The notes under the pieces were generated by a model. The model did not search any database, was not told where the DNA came from, and saw nothing but the letters and a program-made list of their open reading frames with translations. The translations under genes were made by a program, and so were the position numbers. From Chrysaora quinquecirrha (taxonomy: Eukaryota; Cnidaria; Scyphozoa; Semaeostomeae; Pelagiidae), in the NCBI GenBank assembly GCA_014526335.1, contig JACTAT010000052.1, positions 5,793,519 through 5,857,518 of the forward strand: a stretch of DNA of 64,000 nucleotides. The letters run 5' to 3'. Below are positions 22,040-32,844 of the stretch, piece after piece (the stretch's first letter is position 1; each line of letters opens with the position of its first letter).

Positions 22040-23451
22040 CTTCGCTAGGGTCTAGTTCAAAAAATTGTTTATTTTTGGACCTCTTATGGCCACCTTTTAG
22101 CGGAAACCCCTCGACGAAATGCTTCACGTAATTAGTCCGTTGATATACGAGTTTTGACGGCAAATGAACCTATGTTGACCAATCCTCGATTGCTTGCAGT
22201 GATATAAATTATCAAAAATTTAAAACGTTGCTTAGGTTTTTTTCCTGTGGTACGCTTGCGCAATTGAATCAAAAGTTAAAAGTTATAAGGCCTCCGGGAG
22301 TTAGCCCTTAACTGATGACTCTCAGTATTATCGTTATCTCCTAACGGGTCTGCATCAAGGAGAAGTTATTGGAAAAGCAATATACATCTTTATTTGTCTC
22401 ACTGATACTGTTGACATGCCCTCAATTGAATACTCGTTGTTTGTCTAAGGGATAAAGAACAATCGTAGAAACACGGGAAAAAGAAAAGCCAAAACAAAAC
22501 ATACACAGAAGGCTGAGGGTACCGCACTTTTGAAGTATACAGCACTTCTGAAAAAATTATTCTTACTATCATTTCGCAACAGGTTTATAACAACAGAAAT
22601 TTCTTCCAGATGGGGCTCTTTCAATCCCTTTATTAGCTTTCCCACAGATTTCCTACAGATCAAATTTTCACAACTATGCTAAATTCTTTTTCTTCTCCTG
22701 GTTCCAGAAACAGAAACCTAGTGAGGGCCTCGTTTTAAAAAATTTCAAAATTGTGTCACAGAAGCATTTCGACGTCAGATTCGAATTCAGCACCTTCGTT
22801 TTAGTGTCTGGGCAAATTTTTACGCTTCTAGTCCTTACGAGGTTGATTTTATAGCGATTAAAAGGTAGAAAAGTTATAAGGGATTTTACCGTGAAAAATG
22901 ACTGAGGGTGTAAAATTTCACCCCGAGCGATTTTTCACGGTCAAATCCTTTATAGATTTTCAAACTTTTCGTGGCTATAAAATCAACATCGTAAGGACTA
23001 GAAGCATAAAAATTTGCGTCAACACTAAAATGAAGGTGCTCAATCTGAATTTGGGGTCAAAATTTTCGTACAAACAAATTTTTGTAAATGTTGAAAACGA
23101 GGCTCTTAGTTGAAAAGGTGTATTTAAAATTGCACGAGGACCGTTAAGTTTAAGCCCTATCAGCCTGGTATAAAGGCTCTTCATTACCACACAAAGTTAC
23201 AAGCTCTTACTGGTACAAGTGGTGCAATTCGACGCTTAGGCCCTGGCCAAAGAATTCCTCCTTTTGTTGAATCTTTTATGCAGTCTGAGGCCTCTCGAAA
23301 ACGGGCGCTATATTCCTCACAACGATTGGAGGGGATAAACTCGGATCGTTGTTAGCATTCTATGGTGTCCAGAGAAACACTTCTAGCACTGAAAAATCTG
23401 GAATCGAAATCCTTAGATAAATGTCTATAATCTTATTGCAAACAAAAGAAA
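22040..23451. other. No gene recognised; contains a hairpin repeat
   Basis: Bases about 22800-23130 form a long imperfect hairpin: TTACGCTTCTAGTCCTTACG is answered by CGTAAGGACTAGAAGCATAA, and TGAAAAATGAC faces TTTTTCACGGTCAAA. This resembles the layout of family C (40.3, 41.2, 44.5 and 53.1 kb). The rest shows no gene. Confidence 0.5.
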
Positions 23452-23854
23452 TACACGCTTTTTTTATAAAGAACCTAGCTCAAGGCCTAGTTCTTAAAGT
23501 TCCTGATTTTTTACCTCTTTTGAGACGATTGTAGTTCAAAAAGTTCCTTAATAGTTCCTTAATTTTAACTGCACATACAGTTTAATGACTACCGTACAGA
23601 GACATTTGCATGTAAGCAAAGCTCGAAACTACTCAAGTAAACATTTGATACATGCGTAAAGTACAATTTATGTGATTTTCGACTGCAAATGAATGGAAAG
23701 GGCTTTCTAATTCTTGATTTTTTGCAGTGATAAAAATATTCAACAATGAAAAGTTCCTTAGTGATTTTCTCTTTAGTAGTATAAGTTCTTTAAATTATCG
23801 GGCCTTCTACATGTAGGTTCCTTATAAAGTGGTTCTTTATAAAAAAAGCGTGTA
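23452..23854. mobile_element. Family B MITE, reverse orientation
   Basis: Starts TACACGCTTTTTTTATAAAG and ends TTTATAAAAAAAGCGTGTA. Internal words match the copy at 21100 in reverse. Confidence 0.8.
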
Positions 23855-24769
23855 AATTGGAGAGTCAAACTTTCAAACGTGTAGCTGGAATTTTTATGAG
23901 AAACTAAAGAACTGACCCAGCACTAGAAGTTTCTTCACAATTATGGATTTTTGTCCTGAATTTCAAAGATATCTAAATTGGTGAAAAAATTTATGAATCT
24001 GATTATTGAAGCTCAAAAAACGCATTTATCAATCTTATTTGAATAATGTTTGAGTACAAAACTGCAAAATTGCGATAAAGGGAAAAAATTTTCGATTTTG
24101 GGCACACTTTAAAAGCTTCTTTCGTCTGACATTCCTCAGAGTATTATGAATGTCAGAAAAAGACCGAAGCAAAAACTCAATTGAGATGTGTTTTAAATAC
24201 CAATAAAATTTCAAAATTGAAAGAAAAGGTGGAAACATTTTTGGACACACTCAAAGCCTTTTATGTCTGACACTCCTCAGAGTATGAACATCAGAAACAG
24301 ACCAAAACACTTGAAAAAGGCAGAATTTGTACCCAGATTCGTGCCCTACCATATACCCTTTTACACCCAGATTTGTGCTTTAATCTGCATCTGGGTAAAA
24401 TTTCGGCCTTTTCAAGTGTTTCTGTCAGCTTCTGATGAGGTGTTAGAGGAAGAAAGCTTCTAAGTATGACCAAAAACGTTTGTTTTGCTTTTTCTTGTAA
24501 TTTTGAAGAGACCAAGTGAGAAAACAAACTCTTTTTGTCTACACAGAACTGGCCTTTTGGTTCTGATCTGATGTGGACTCCACATGGATTCCATAATACC
24601 GACATGAAACACGGATCATTTTTTAATCATTAGCAGCCTCCACATAAAGACCAGTAAATGAATCATTAGCAGCCTCCTTAACAAGACCAGTTTAACTTTG
24701 GAGAAAATTTAGAGAGAAAAAAGACACAGTAAAGCAAAAATAGCAACGCTGTAGCAATGTCCGAAGGAC
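23855..24769. repeat. Dispersed family E words, otherwise no gene
   Basis: Two copies of a motif near CTGACATTCCTCAGAGTAT (about 24105-24165 and 24240-24300) with the following AAAAGACC text. Similar text recurs near 32.56, 41.02, 44.46 and 54.19 kb. No coding region was seen. Confidence 0.5.
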
Positions 24770-25085
24770 GCTGATGATGATGATAATAACGATGAAGATG
24801 ATGATAATAATGACGAAGATGACGAAGAAGACAAAATGGTAAGAATGATGATTATGTTCATGGCTATGACGATGATGATGATGATGATGATAATGATGAT
24901 GATGATAATGATGATGATGATACGTGGTCATGTTGAAGAGGACAATGATGATCACCGTCTTCAACATGATCATCATCGTCTTCAACACGATCATCATCTT
25001 CTTAAACAATGATGATCATTTTGAAGACGATGACTGGTGATGGTGATGATGATGATGATGATGATGATGATGGTGATCCATAATG
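24770..25085. repeat. GAT trinucleotide array
   Basis: Interrupted GAT/GAC/AAT triplets. It starts the first of two duplicated blocks. His-, Asp- or Ser-rich frames here are artefacts. Confidence 0.9.
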
Positions 25086-25109
25086 ATGATAATGCGAATG
25101 ATGACATTG

Positions 25110-25790
25110 ATGATCAGATGAACCTTTCCTGGAAGAATCCCAAAACTTTGAATCGAAAATCGAAATTCTGTAGTTACGTATACTGTACTAATCAATTCGA
25201 ACTCATCGGTTAAACTGTGTATGTAACAAATGAGTCCGTTCAGTGCACCGAAGCCTGTAATCTTCGTTTCAAATGATGAATTAAATTCTAGAACCTTCAA
25301 AAGCTATCATAAGAATTCGCATACTATGCAGATGACTATATTCGATCATTAGTAGCACTTAGAAGAATTGATTGCCAACTTTGAGTCATTCATTTTCAGA
25401 TGATTCTCGAAGCCGCAAACTGTTTTGCAAAAATTCTTCTGTTTAACTTGGCCACAATTTCTACTGCGTCACAATCTCCTCCTCTCTTCAGCACGAAAAT
25501 ATCTTATACCTGAGACGACTTCTAGAAACTTCTGACAATAACAACCCAATCAAATTGTATGAAAATATTTCAAAACAAAAAATCAAATCAAATTAGATTC
25601 GAGCAACATTTTGCAATATTGTAGTCAAACCTTTTTTTCTAAGCTCGACCGAGCCGGCTTTTTTGCGAGAAAATCATGGTGTCAAATTTTTAGTTTCGAA
25701 AATCTTGATGTTAGAATGTTCCTGCATAGTGGATCGAACTCACAACCCTTAGCCCAAAATCAAGCGCATTATTCCACTGCGCAAGATGAA
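25110..25790. repeat. Duplicated block, copy A
   Basis: From CAGATGAACCTTTCCTGGAA to a tRNA-like end with GTGGATCGAACTCACAACCC, this block is repeated at 26036-26690 with scattered substitutions (roughly nine of ten bases alike by eye). The period is about 926 bp. Confidence 0.8.
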
Positions 25791-25990
25791 GATGATGATG
25801 ATGATGACTTTGAAAAGGATGATAATGACCATAATGATCATGCTAAAGACGATCATGATGATGAATATAATGCTCGACGACGACGACAACGATGATGATG
25901 ATCACGTTGAAGACGAAAATGATCATCATCGTCTTCAACATGATCATCATCTTCTTCACAATGATTGGTGATTTTGATGATGATGGTGTT
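25786..25990. repeat. Second GAT array
   Basis: GAT/GAC triplets between the two duplicated blocks, matching the array that precedes copy A. Confidence 0.85.
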
Positions 25991-26035
25991 GATGATAATG
26001 ATCCATTATGATGATGTTTTGATTGTTGACAATGT

Positions 26036-26690
26036 GATCAGATGAATCTTTCCTGGAAGAATCCCAAAACTTTGAATCGAAAATAGAAAACCTCTAGTAA
26101 CGTATATGTACTAATAAATTTGAACTCATAGGTTAAACTGTGTGACAAATAACTCCCTTCAGTGCACCGAAACCTGTAATCTTCGCTTCAAATGATGAAT
26201 TTAATTCTAGAATCTCCAAAAGCTATCATAAGAATTCGCATACTATGCATATGACTATATTCGATAATTAGTAGCACTTTGAAGAGTTGATTGCCAACTT
26301 TGAACCATTTATTTTCAGATGATTCTCGAAGCCGCAAACTATTTTGAAAAAATTTCTTCTGTCTAACTTGGCAACAATTTCTACTGCGCCACAATCTCCT
26401 CCTCTCTTCACACGAAAATATCTTACATGTAAGAGGACTTCTAGAAACCTCTCAGAATAACAACCCAATCCAAAATTGTATAAAAATATTTCAAAATGAA
26501 AAATAAAATCAAATTAGATTTGAGCAACATTTTGCAAATTGTAGTCAAACCTCTTTTTGAAGCCCGACCGAGCCAGCTTTTTTGCGAGAAAATCTTGGTG
26601 TCAAATTTTTAGTTTCCTGCATCGTGGATCGAGCTCGCAACCCTTAGCGCAGCAAACAAGCGCATTATTCCACTGCGCTACAATAACAGT
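26036..26690. repeat. Duplicated block, copy B
   Basis: Repeats copy A in the same orientation, including the terminal tRNA-like segment (minus strand: GCGCAGTGGAATAATGCGC and a GGGTTGCGAGCTCGATCC-like B box). The tRNA-like part looks like a SINE head. Confidence 0.8.
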
Positions 26691-27175
26691 TCATACTAAT
26701 TGATGTTTTTGGCAAGCAATTGCAATTTGTTAATTATGCCCACTAACGACAACACTTAACGGCGATTTCAAAGTTTAATTCCTATCATTTGTGGTTTATC
26801 TTTTGTTACGCGGTTTGGCAGGAAAAAGCGTCTATATGCCTACCTACCTATTTATACATGCGTTCCACGACACCCTCTTAATATGTCCTTCGGACATAAA
26901 AACCAGAACAGAGATCTAAATTGTGGTTGCTGTATAGGAATTTTTCATAAAAAGCATCCTGAAAGCATGTAAGTGGTGAATTGCGATGCACAGTACCAGT
27001 ACACCTTTGTTTTATAGATTTCCACTGAAAAGTCTTTTTGTAAAATCCGTTCTTGCACACTGTGGTGCCCGTAATTTCTTTGCAATTGTGCATCTGGGAT
27101 CTTGTTAAAATTGTGTGCCCTCTGGAAAAACTGTCCCACGGGGGAAAAGTATGCCCATTAAGATTTTGACCTCAC
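26691..27175. other. No gene recognised downstream of FAU exon 2
   Basis: The remaining eS30 exon of FAU would be expected here or further left on the minus strand, but no Lys/Arg-rich segment with the eS30 pattern was seen by eye. Confidence 0.4.
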
Positions 27176-27623
27176 CTTTGGGGTATGAGACTTGACTTTA
27201 CCAGCACGGGCCAAAGAACCGTGCACTTTACCTGGTAAAAGAAACAAAAAAATTAAGAAAATATTATTAGGAGTTGGAGTTAAAACATTATTTAACTTCA
27301 CACTGAAAAACATCCAAAAACAGCCAGCCAGCATTACAATATTCGGAAAATAAATGCAAAATGAGAAATAAAAACAAAATAATAACAAATTCCATCGAAT
27401 TACCTCCAAGCAAGCCAACACTGAGCGAGATTGTGCTTAGGGCCTGGACACCATTTTCAGCCAGAGAAAGTCCATCGACAAGTGGTTGGCCACCCAGAGT
27501 CAAAATTTGCGATTCTGCAGAAACGCCGGTCTCGGAAGCCAAAGTTTGCTTCAAATCAGCTACAGAGATAGCTGGATTAACATCCAAAGTGTTAGTTTGG
27601 CCAGATAGAACAAAGATCTGCAT
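27176..27623 (-). CDS. FAU: ubiquitin-like FUBI fused to ribosomal protein eS30 (3' end not found)
   Basis: Exon 1 (27623-27404) starts MQIFVLSGQTNTLDV and encodes the ubiquitin-like domain, ending VGLLGG. Exon 2 (27231-27176) joins in phase and gives KVHGSLARAGKVKSHTPK, the N-terminus of eS30. In this family a protease cleaves after the di-glycine, releasing FUBI and eS30, which enters the 40S ribosomal subunit. The exon 2 donor (AAAG, GTGAGG) is strong, so a further exon with the basic eS30 body should follow, but I did not find it to the left. The gene is transcribed away from clathrin light chain in tandem. Confidence 0.9.
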
Positions 27624-27790
27624 TTTGATGGGTTTTTCTCGAAGAAAATTAGGAACACCGCAGCTCGCAGAAAATACAACACGAGGAAAGGAACGACAAG
27701 AATTGAAATCCTCGTTTCGATGTTGCCCCGTTGTGGTGCAATGTCTCATACCCAGACCTCTTCATCCGTGACGTCACCAAGACGTCATCA
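27624..27790 (-). promoter_or_regulatory. FAU upstream region with CRE sites and possible TOP tract
   Basis: TGACGTCA (27769-27776) is a consensus cAMP-response element, and GACGTCA (27781-27787) a second near-match. On the minus strand TTCCTTTCCTC (27693-27683) resembles the 5' terminal oligopyrimidine tract typical of ribosomal protein mRNAs. The transcription start is inferred, not shown. Confidence 0.5.
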
Positions 27791-28435
27791 GGGTCGTTTG
27801 GATTCGGGCTTTGGGATGTGGATGCAGAAACCCCATGATTTTCAAAATCGCCGGAATTCGAGGTTTTGAAAAGCAACTTTTGGGCGAATAAATTTGTGAA
27901 TATCGCGAATTCCTCTGTGCAACTCTGGGACAGCCCTATCTGATTTCAATCAGCTCTTGCATCAGGTACAAATAAAACAACAATTTCTTACAGCAGAACA
28001 GAAACTGAAATATATCCTAAATCTAAATCCCCTGAAAAACTGTGACCTACAAAAATATAAAACAAAATAAAAATTACCAATTGTTTAGGCAAAATTTACA
28101 CCAACAGGCAAATTATTTAGTCAACACAGAGGCAAATGTTTCGTTTATAGTATATTCATTCAAATTTTACTTCTAATACAAATCCCAAGATTCTGCAATA
28201 TTAGCATTAAAATGCACTATTTATTGGTACACCAATTTTCTGAAAAATTACCTATAGCAAGCTACAAAAATTAAATCAAATATACATAGAAGAGGCTGGT
28301 TTTTTGCAGAGAAAATCTTGTAACCTTGAAATATTCTATGAAAAAATTTTTCAAGCTTGATGGATCGTTTTTGGGAGGAGACCTACAATATAGACCTGAA
28401 TATACACTTATAAATTTAAACAGTTTTCAGTTTTT
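27791..28435. other. No gene recognised between FAU and clathrin light chain
   Basis: AT-rich; probably contains the clathrin light chain 3' UTR and FAU upstream sequence. No open frame or repeat of note. Confidence 0.4.
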
Positions 28436-29026
28436 TCAACGGATTAAAGGCTCTTGCTTCAAACGCAGGAGAATACTTCGCATTCTTGAAACATCTTTTG
28501 TGTTTTTATTAACTTTTGGGTTAAAATCGCACAAATTGGCAACCTTTATCCATTCACTGCCTTGAACTGTGTTTGCCATATCTTCAATGAATTCCTCCTG
28601 GGCAGCTCTGTTTTCATTCTTCACTTTGTCCAGCTGTTCATTGTATCGATTGTACCAATCTTCCAACTCTTTACTTGCCTTTTCAGTCCATCTTTGACGT
28701 TCATCGTTTTCTTCTTTCTTCATATTTTCTAGTAGCTCGCTCTTCTCCTCTCTCCACTTCCTCAGAGATTCTGGCTCTTGTTGTTGAAGAGAAATTGTCG
28801 GAGGCGGTGTAGAATCATCAAGACTAAGGCCTATGAAGCCATTGCCAACAGGGCCTACTTCTTCAGGTGCTTGTTGTTGGACTGCATCAGGGAAGTCGGC
28901 AGGCACTTGCACGCCGATTTGGTCATCGATCCCAAGTTCAGCTAGTTCACTCTGCTCCCTGGCAAGAAATTCTGCGGCTGGATCTTCAGCAGAGGCAAAC
29001 GCATTGGTTTCTTCAAAGGAATCCAT
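28436..29026 (-). CDS. CLTA: Clathrin light chain
   Basis: A single open frame of 196 aa. It starts MDSFEETNAFAS and carries the conserved light-chain N-terminal block EDPAAEFLAREQSELAELG. A central charged coiled-coil segment (about residues 85-150, rich in Glu/Lys/Arg, SLRKWREEKSELL) binds the clathrin heavy chain. The C-terminal block LCDFNPKVNKNTKDVSRMRS is diagnostic. Light chains regulate assembly of clathrin coats at the plasma membrane and Golgi. I used the ATG at 29026 because the conserved block starts there; an upstream extension would add only non-conserved residues. No intron interrupts the coding sequence, unlike the vertebrate CLTA and CLTB genes. The CLTA/CLTB split is vertebrate-specific, so the symbol is approximate. 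Confidence 0.95.
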   Translation of the reverse strand: MDSFEETNAFASAEDPAAEFLAREQSELAELGIDDQIGVQVPADFPDAVQQQAPEEVGPVGNGFIGLSLDDSTPPPTISLQQQEPESLRKWREEKSELLENMKKEENDERQRWTEKASKELEDWYNRYNEQLDKVKNENRAAQEEFIEDMANTVQGSEWIKVANLCDFNPKVNKNTKDVSRMRSILLRLKQEPLIR

Positions 29027-29105
29027 TTCCAGAAGCAATTTCAGGCAAATGGTTGAAGGGGAAGAGACAACCAGGACATGTCTATGTTGAATTGAATTGA
29101 ATCGG

Positions 29106-29283
29106 ATCAATCAAATCTAATCTAATCTAAACTAATCTAATCTAATCTAATCTAATCTAATCTAATCTAATCTAACCTAATCTAATCTAATCTAATCTAA
29201 TCTAATCTAATCTGATCTAATCTAATCTAATCTAATCTAATCTAATCTAATCTAATCTAATCTAATCTAATCAAATCTGATCA
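29106..29283. repeat. TCTAA pentanucleotide array upstream of clathrin light chain
   Basis: About 35 TCTAA units with rare variants (AAACT, TCTGA, TCAAA). It begins about 80 bp upstream of the clathrin light chain ATG, so it lies in its 5' UTR or promoter. Confidence 0.95.
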
Positions 29284-29319
29284 AATCTTATGAAGTGGAA
29301 CTTCAAGCAGATCCAATCG

Positions 29320-30148
29320 TACACGCTTTTTTTTATAAGGAACCTACATGTACAATCTTGGACAAAATATATCTGGACTGTTTGTGATCGATGTTTACAT
29401 TCCAATTCCCCCTCCCCCCCACCAATCAATGTTGTTCTATTGTAAGATTTTAGCAAGAATGCGCCTGCTCTCATCAAGCCTTAAATTCAAAGCCAATAAC
29501 AACATTGATCTTGGGGGAAGGGGGGATTGGAAAGTTCCATCAAAAGTCCAGTAATTTATGTCCAAGATTCAATCTTGGACAAAATATATCTGGACTGTTT
29601 GTGATCGATGTTTACATTCCAATTCCCCCTCCCCCCCACCAATCAATGTTGTTCTATTGTAAGATTTTAGCAAGAATGCGCCTGCTCTCATCAAGCCTTA
29701 AATTCAAAGCCAATAACAACATTGATCTTGGGGGAAGGGGGGATTGGAAAGTTCCATCAAAAGTCCAGTAATTTATGTCCAAGATTGTAGAAGGCCCTAA
29801 AATTTAAAGAACTTATACTACTAAAGAGAAAATCATTAAGGAACTTTTCAATGTTGAATGCTTTTATCACTGCAAATAATCAAGAATGAGAAAGCCGGTT
29901 CCATTCATTTGAGGTCGAAAATCGCATAAATTGTACGTTACGCATGTATCAAAAATTTCCTTGAGTAGTCTCGAGCTTTACTTACATGCAAGTGTCTTTC
30001 TATTATTATTTTGACCACTGTATGTGCAGTAAAAATTAAGGAACTATTAAGGAACTTTTGGAACTACAATTGCCTCAAAAGAGGTCCAAAAATAAGGAAC
30101 TTTAAGAACTAGGCCTTGAGGTAGGTTCCTTATAAAAAAAAGCGTGTA
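29320..30148. mobile_element. Family B MITE with nested tandem insertion
   Basis: Starts TACACGCTTTTTTTTATAAG and ends TATAAAAAAAAGCGTGTA. The element is split after CTACATGTA by two tandem copies of another 217-bp element (29354-29787) and resumes at TAGAAGGCCC. Confidence 0.85.
29354..29787. mobile_element. Two identical tandem copies of a 217-bp MITE
   Basis: Each copy starts AATCTTGGACAAAATATATC and ends TTTATGTCCAAGATT, an inverted repeat. Copies 29354-29570 and 29571-29787 read as identical. The pair is flanked by TA, consistent with insertion at a TA dinucleotide in the family B element. Confidence 0.85.
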
Positions 30149-30305
30149 AGAGTTACAGCCCTAATTTATAAAGCTGACTTCTGCAAGCAAACTGCAAAGG
30201 GCATGTTGAGCCTGGGTCTGAACTGAAAATCATTGTCTAACTTATGAAAAATCTGCAAAGTCCTATTTTCACTTTTATAAACTGCCTTCTTTTGCTTTCT
30301 TGTAG

Positions 30306-32819
30306 CCAAAGCAGGCCACAAAGGGCCAAAAGCAAATAGACAAGGAGAACCAAGACAGCTTGAAATTTTATAGACACATTATTCTTTTAGCAACGGTAAA
30401 TATCTTTGTTGAAAGATTTCTCCAATGAAGCTTAGCAGGCATCATCTCAAGGCAACACAAAAACTGATACCCTACCCTATACCCCTAACCCTTTGTGATC
30501 TCTGTGGCGCAGTGGTTAGTGTGCTGGACTCACAACAAAAATGTTGTGGGTACGAGCCACGGTCTTTCCACTTGTGTTGCAGAGATAATAACCTTGGGCA
30601 AGTTGTTAACACAAATGTGCCTCTCTCCACCCAGGTGTATAAATGGGTACCTGGTCGGTAGTTATGAGCACCGTGTGTGGCTGCACCCTGCTATACGCTA
30701 ATGCATCCAGACCAGGGGTAAAGTGGAAAGTCGACTTAGTAGCCCCAGGCTAGTAGTAGACTCAAAAATGGCAACTTTACTTTTTAACCCTAGAATGTAA
30801 CACTGTAACCCTTACCATACACACAAGCTCTACTGTTTTTAGAATATTAAGTTTTTAGTTCATTTTGATGACTGCCTGATAAACTGCTTTGTAGCCAATT
30901 TCTTGAAGGTGGCGTGGGATTGTTTTCTAATTGACTTGTTGTGTCAGGAGATCAGTGTGGTCAGGGTCTCGAGCCCTGTCAGGGTAGCGTCACAGCAAGG
31001 GTCAAGGTCTCGATTACTAGTCTACTACTGAGATCCTTGTCACTGGCCCTAAAACACCATTTAACCTTCACCGTCTAATCTAGCTTGCTTGTAGTGCCAA
31101 GAGTTTAGCAAGGTTGGGGCTCTAGCCAAACCCAAACCCACACAGCTGAGTGGCAATTCACTCCTGAGGGGCAATAATCTTGTCTCATACATCTGCTGGA
31201 GTCTAGTGGCAGCTGGAATCTTTATTGTTTCCGTAGGAATCTTGTAAGAATCCTTTTCTCAATAGGGATCTTGTATTCTTGTATGCTTCTAAAGATTGAA
31301 ATGCCACCTGCAAACAGCCAGGGACAAAATCTCATTACATCCACTTCTGAGGTCTTAGCAACTGGTGCTCAGCACCTCTTCAACTGCAGTTAATTCAGCT
31401 ACATTTCATTTTATCATTGCGATTGTTGTCATTCTTCTATTTAAACTTTTTCTTAATCTCAAGCTGTTTTGAGAATTTACATTTACACATTTGTATTTCA
31501 GGTACTTTATGCAGCAGTTATGTTCATACTCCTTGGCAGTTCTTTGCACTGGCTGCATTATGTAAGTGTGGTTTTCTTTTTATAATTTTCTGTATGAACA
31601 ATACTTTCTCAAATTACAAAAAAGATAGTTTATTCCACAATTTGCAAATTGCATACCACAACTGATTTGCGTATACCTAAACTATGCAAAATGGTATCAG
31701 TGCCCTTGGTCTTGGCTGTATGATTCAGAGAGTTCCCAGGGGGGTGCTCATATATCTTTACAATATGGGTGCTTAGGCTACTTTTCTGGGTCTAAAATTG
31801 CAGTAAAATTTATTTTTTTGGGTCAGACAATCCCGTAATTATTTTTTTGGGTTCATGAAATTCAAAATTATTTTTTTGGGTCTCCAAATACAATCATGCA
31901 GTACAGTAATTCATAAGACAGTAGAAATGATATTATATCGTATTATAACAGTTTTTTGACAACTAGAAACAGTAGTGTCATGCTTTCGTCCTAAGATCTT
32001 AGGAAAGAGAGAAAGTTGATCACACCCTAGAAAATTGCAGAAACTTCCGACCACTCCCTTGTCATACTGTAGTTGCCAGACCCTTAAATGAATAACAATG
32101 CAACTGGCCATTAATGTATAAAGCAATATTAAAATTATTTTTTTGGATCAATTTTCTTGCTTGAAATTATTTTTTTGGGTTTGCGGCTGGCACCTCTGTG
32201 TGAGCACCCCTATCGTAAAGATATTTGAGTACCCCCCTTGGGGAAAGTTTGTCTCATAATTTAATCATTGATAGAAATATGGAAAGTTTGTCTTTTCAAG
32301 TTTCATAAAATTATAATTTCTTCTTTCTATTTCTTGTTTCTAGATCCTTCTTTTTGCGTTTGCTGTAGTTCATTTTGCTACATATCAATTTATGAATAGC
32401 ATGGCATCAAAAGGAATTGATCTAAATGTTCCGTCTGGAATGGCTGAACATGCAAAAGATATAATTCTGCTAACTACAATTATCCAAGCTCTTAGCCTTA
32501 TATCAGCATATTTTCTGTTGCTTTGGCTTTTGGTAAGTATTAGGCTCTAGCTTCGCTCTTTTTCTGACGTTGATACTCTGAAGAGTGTCAAACAGAAAAG
32601 CTTTGAAGTATATGTCCAATGTTGTTTCGTGCTTTTGTTAGTTTTCAGCTTTTTTGTTAGTTTTTTTTATTTTTATGTTTATAGGTGCCTGGTTATGGAT
32701 TTTATTTGTTATGGGTGAACTTTTTGGGGCCTTGGTTTTTCGCTGAACCCCCCGAAATGGACGAGAAGCAATCAAAGAAAATGGAACGTAGAGCCAAGCG
32801 ACAATATGTATATAAATAA
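30306..32819 (+). CDS. TMEM208: TMEM208 (SND2-like ER targeting protein), first exon not found
   Basis: Four exons join in phase: 30306-30395 (PKQATKGQKQIDKEN), 31502-31561, 32344-32532 and 32685-32819, giving 157 aa before the missing short first exon (family length about 170). Features match TMEM208: a basic N-terminus, FYRHIILLA, hydrophobic segments, the conserved GIDLNVPSGMAEHAKDIILL, then PGYGFYLLWVNFLGPWFF and a charged tail ending in Lys. The protein sits in the ER membrane and, like yeast Snd2/Env10, helps SRP-independent targeting. The start exon probably encodes only a few residues and may lie in the 1.3 kb shared with clathrin light chain, now largely repeats. AATAAA at 32815-32820 overlaps the stop codon. 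Confidence 0.9.
30498..30782 (+). repeat. tRNA-derived SINE, family S1
   Basis: Pol III box A (TGGCGCAGTGG) and box B-like (GGTACGAGCC) followed by a tail with GGTACCTGGTCGGTAGTTAT. Sister copies at 48166-48455 and 48766-49091. It lies in the first visible intron of TMEM208. Confidence 0.85.
30943..31080 (+). repeat. tRNA-like SINE fragment, family S3
   Basis: Shares GTCAGGAGATCAGTGTGGTC and GGTAGCGTCACAGC with copies at 55009-55140 and 61600-61720. It lies in a TMEM208 intron. Confidence 0.6.
31735..32247. mobile_element. MITE-like element with TTTTTTTGGGTC words
   Basis: Ends CCCAGGGGGGTGCTCATATA and, inverted, TGAGCACCCC...CCCCCCTTGGGG. Internal TTATTTTTTTGGGT words repeat at least five times. 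It lies in a TMEM208 intron. Confidence 0.65.
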
Positions 32820-32844
32820 ATGACATTGAAAATCTCCTTTGTAA

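Noticed and set aside
27361..27771. Plus-strand frame of 136 aa
   Set aside because: It is the antisense shadow of FAU exon 1, which has clear family similarity on the minus strand.
29348..29771. Two overlapping frames with the same 68-aa peptide
   Set aside because: They arise from the tandem MITE copies; the peptide has no family similarity.
30498..30560. tRNA genes at SINE heads (also near 48.2, 48.8 and 50.9 kb)
   Set aside because: They have A and B box words but lack a clean cloverleaf and continue into repeated tails.
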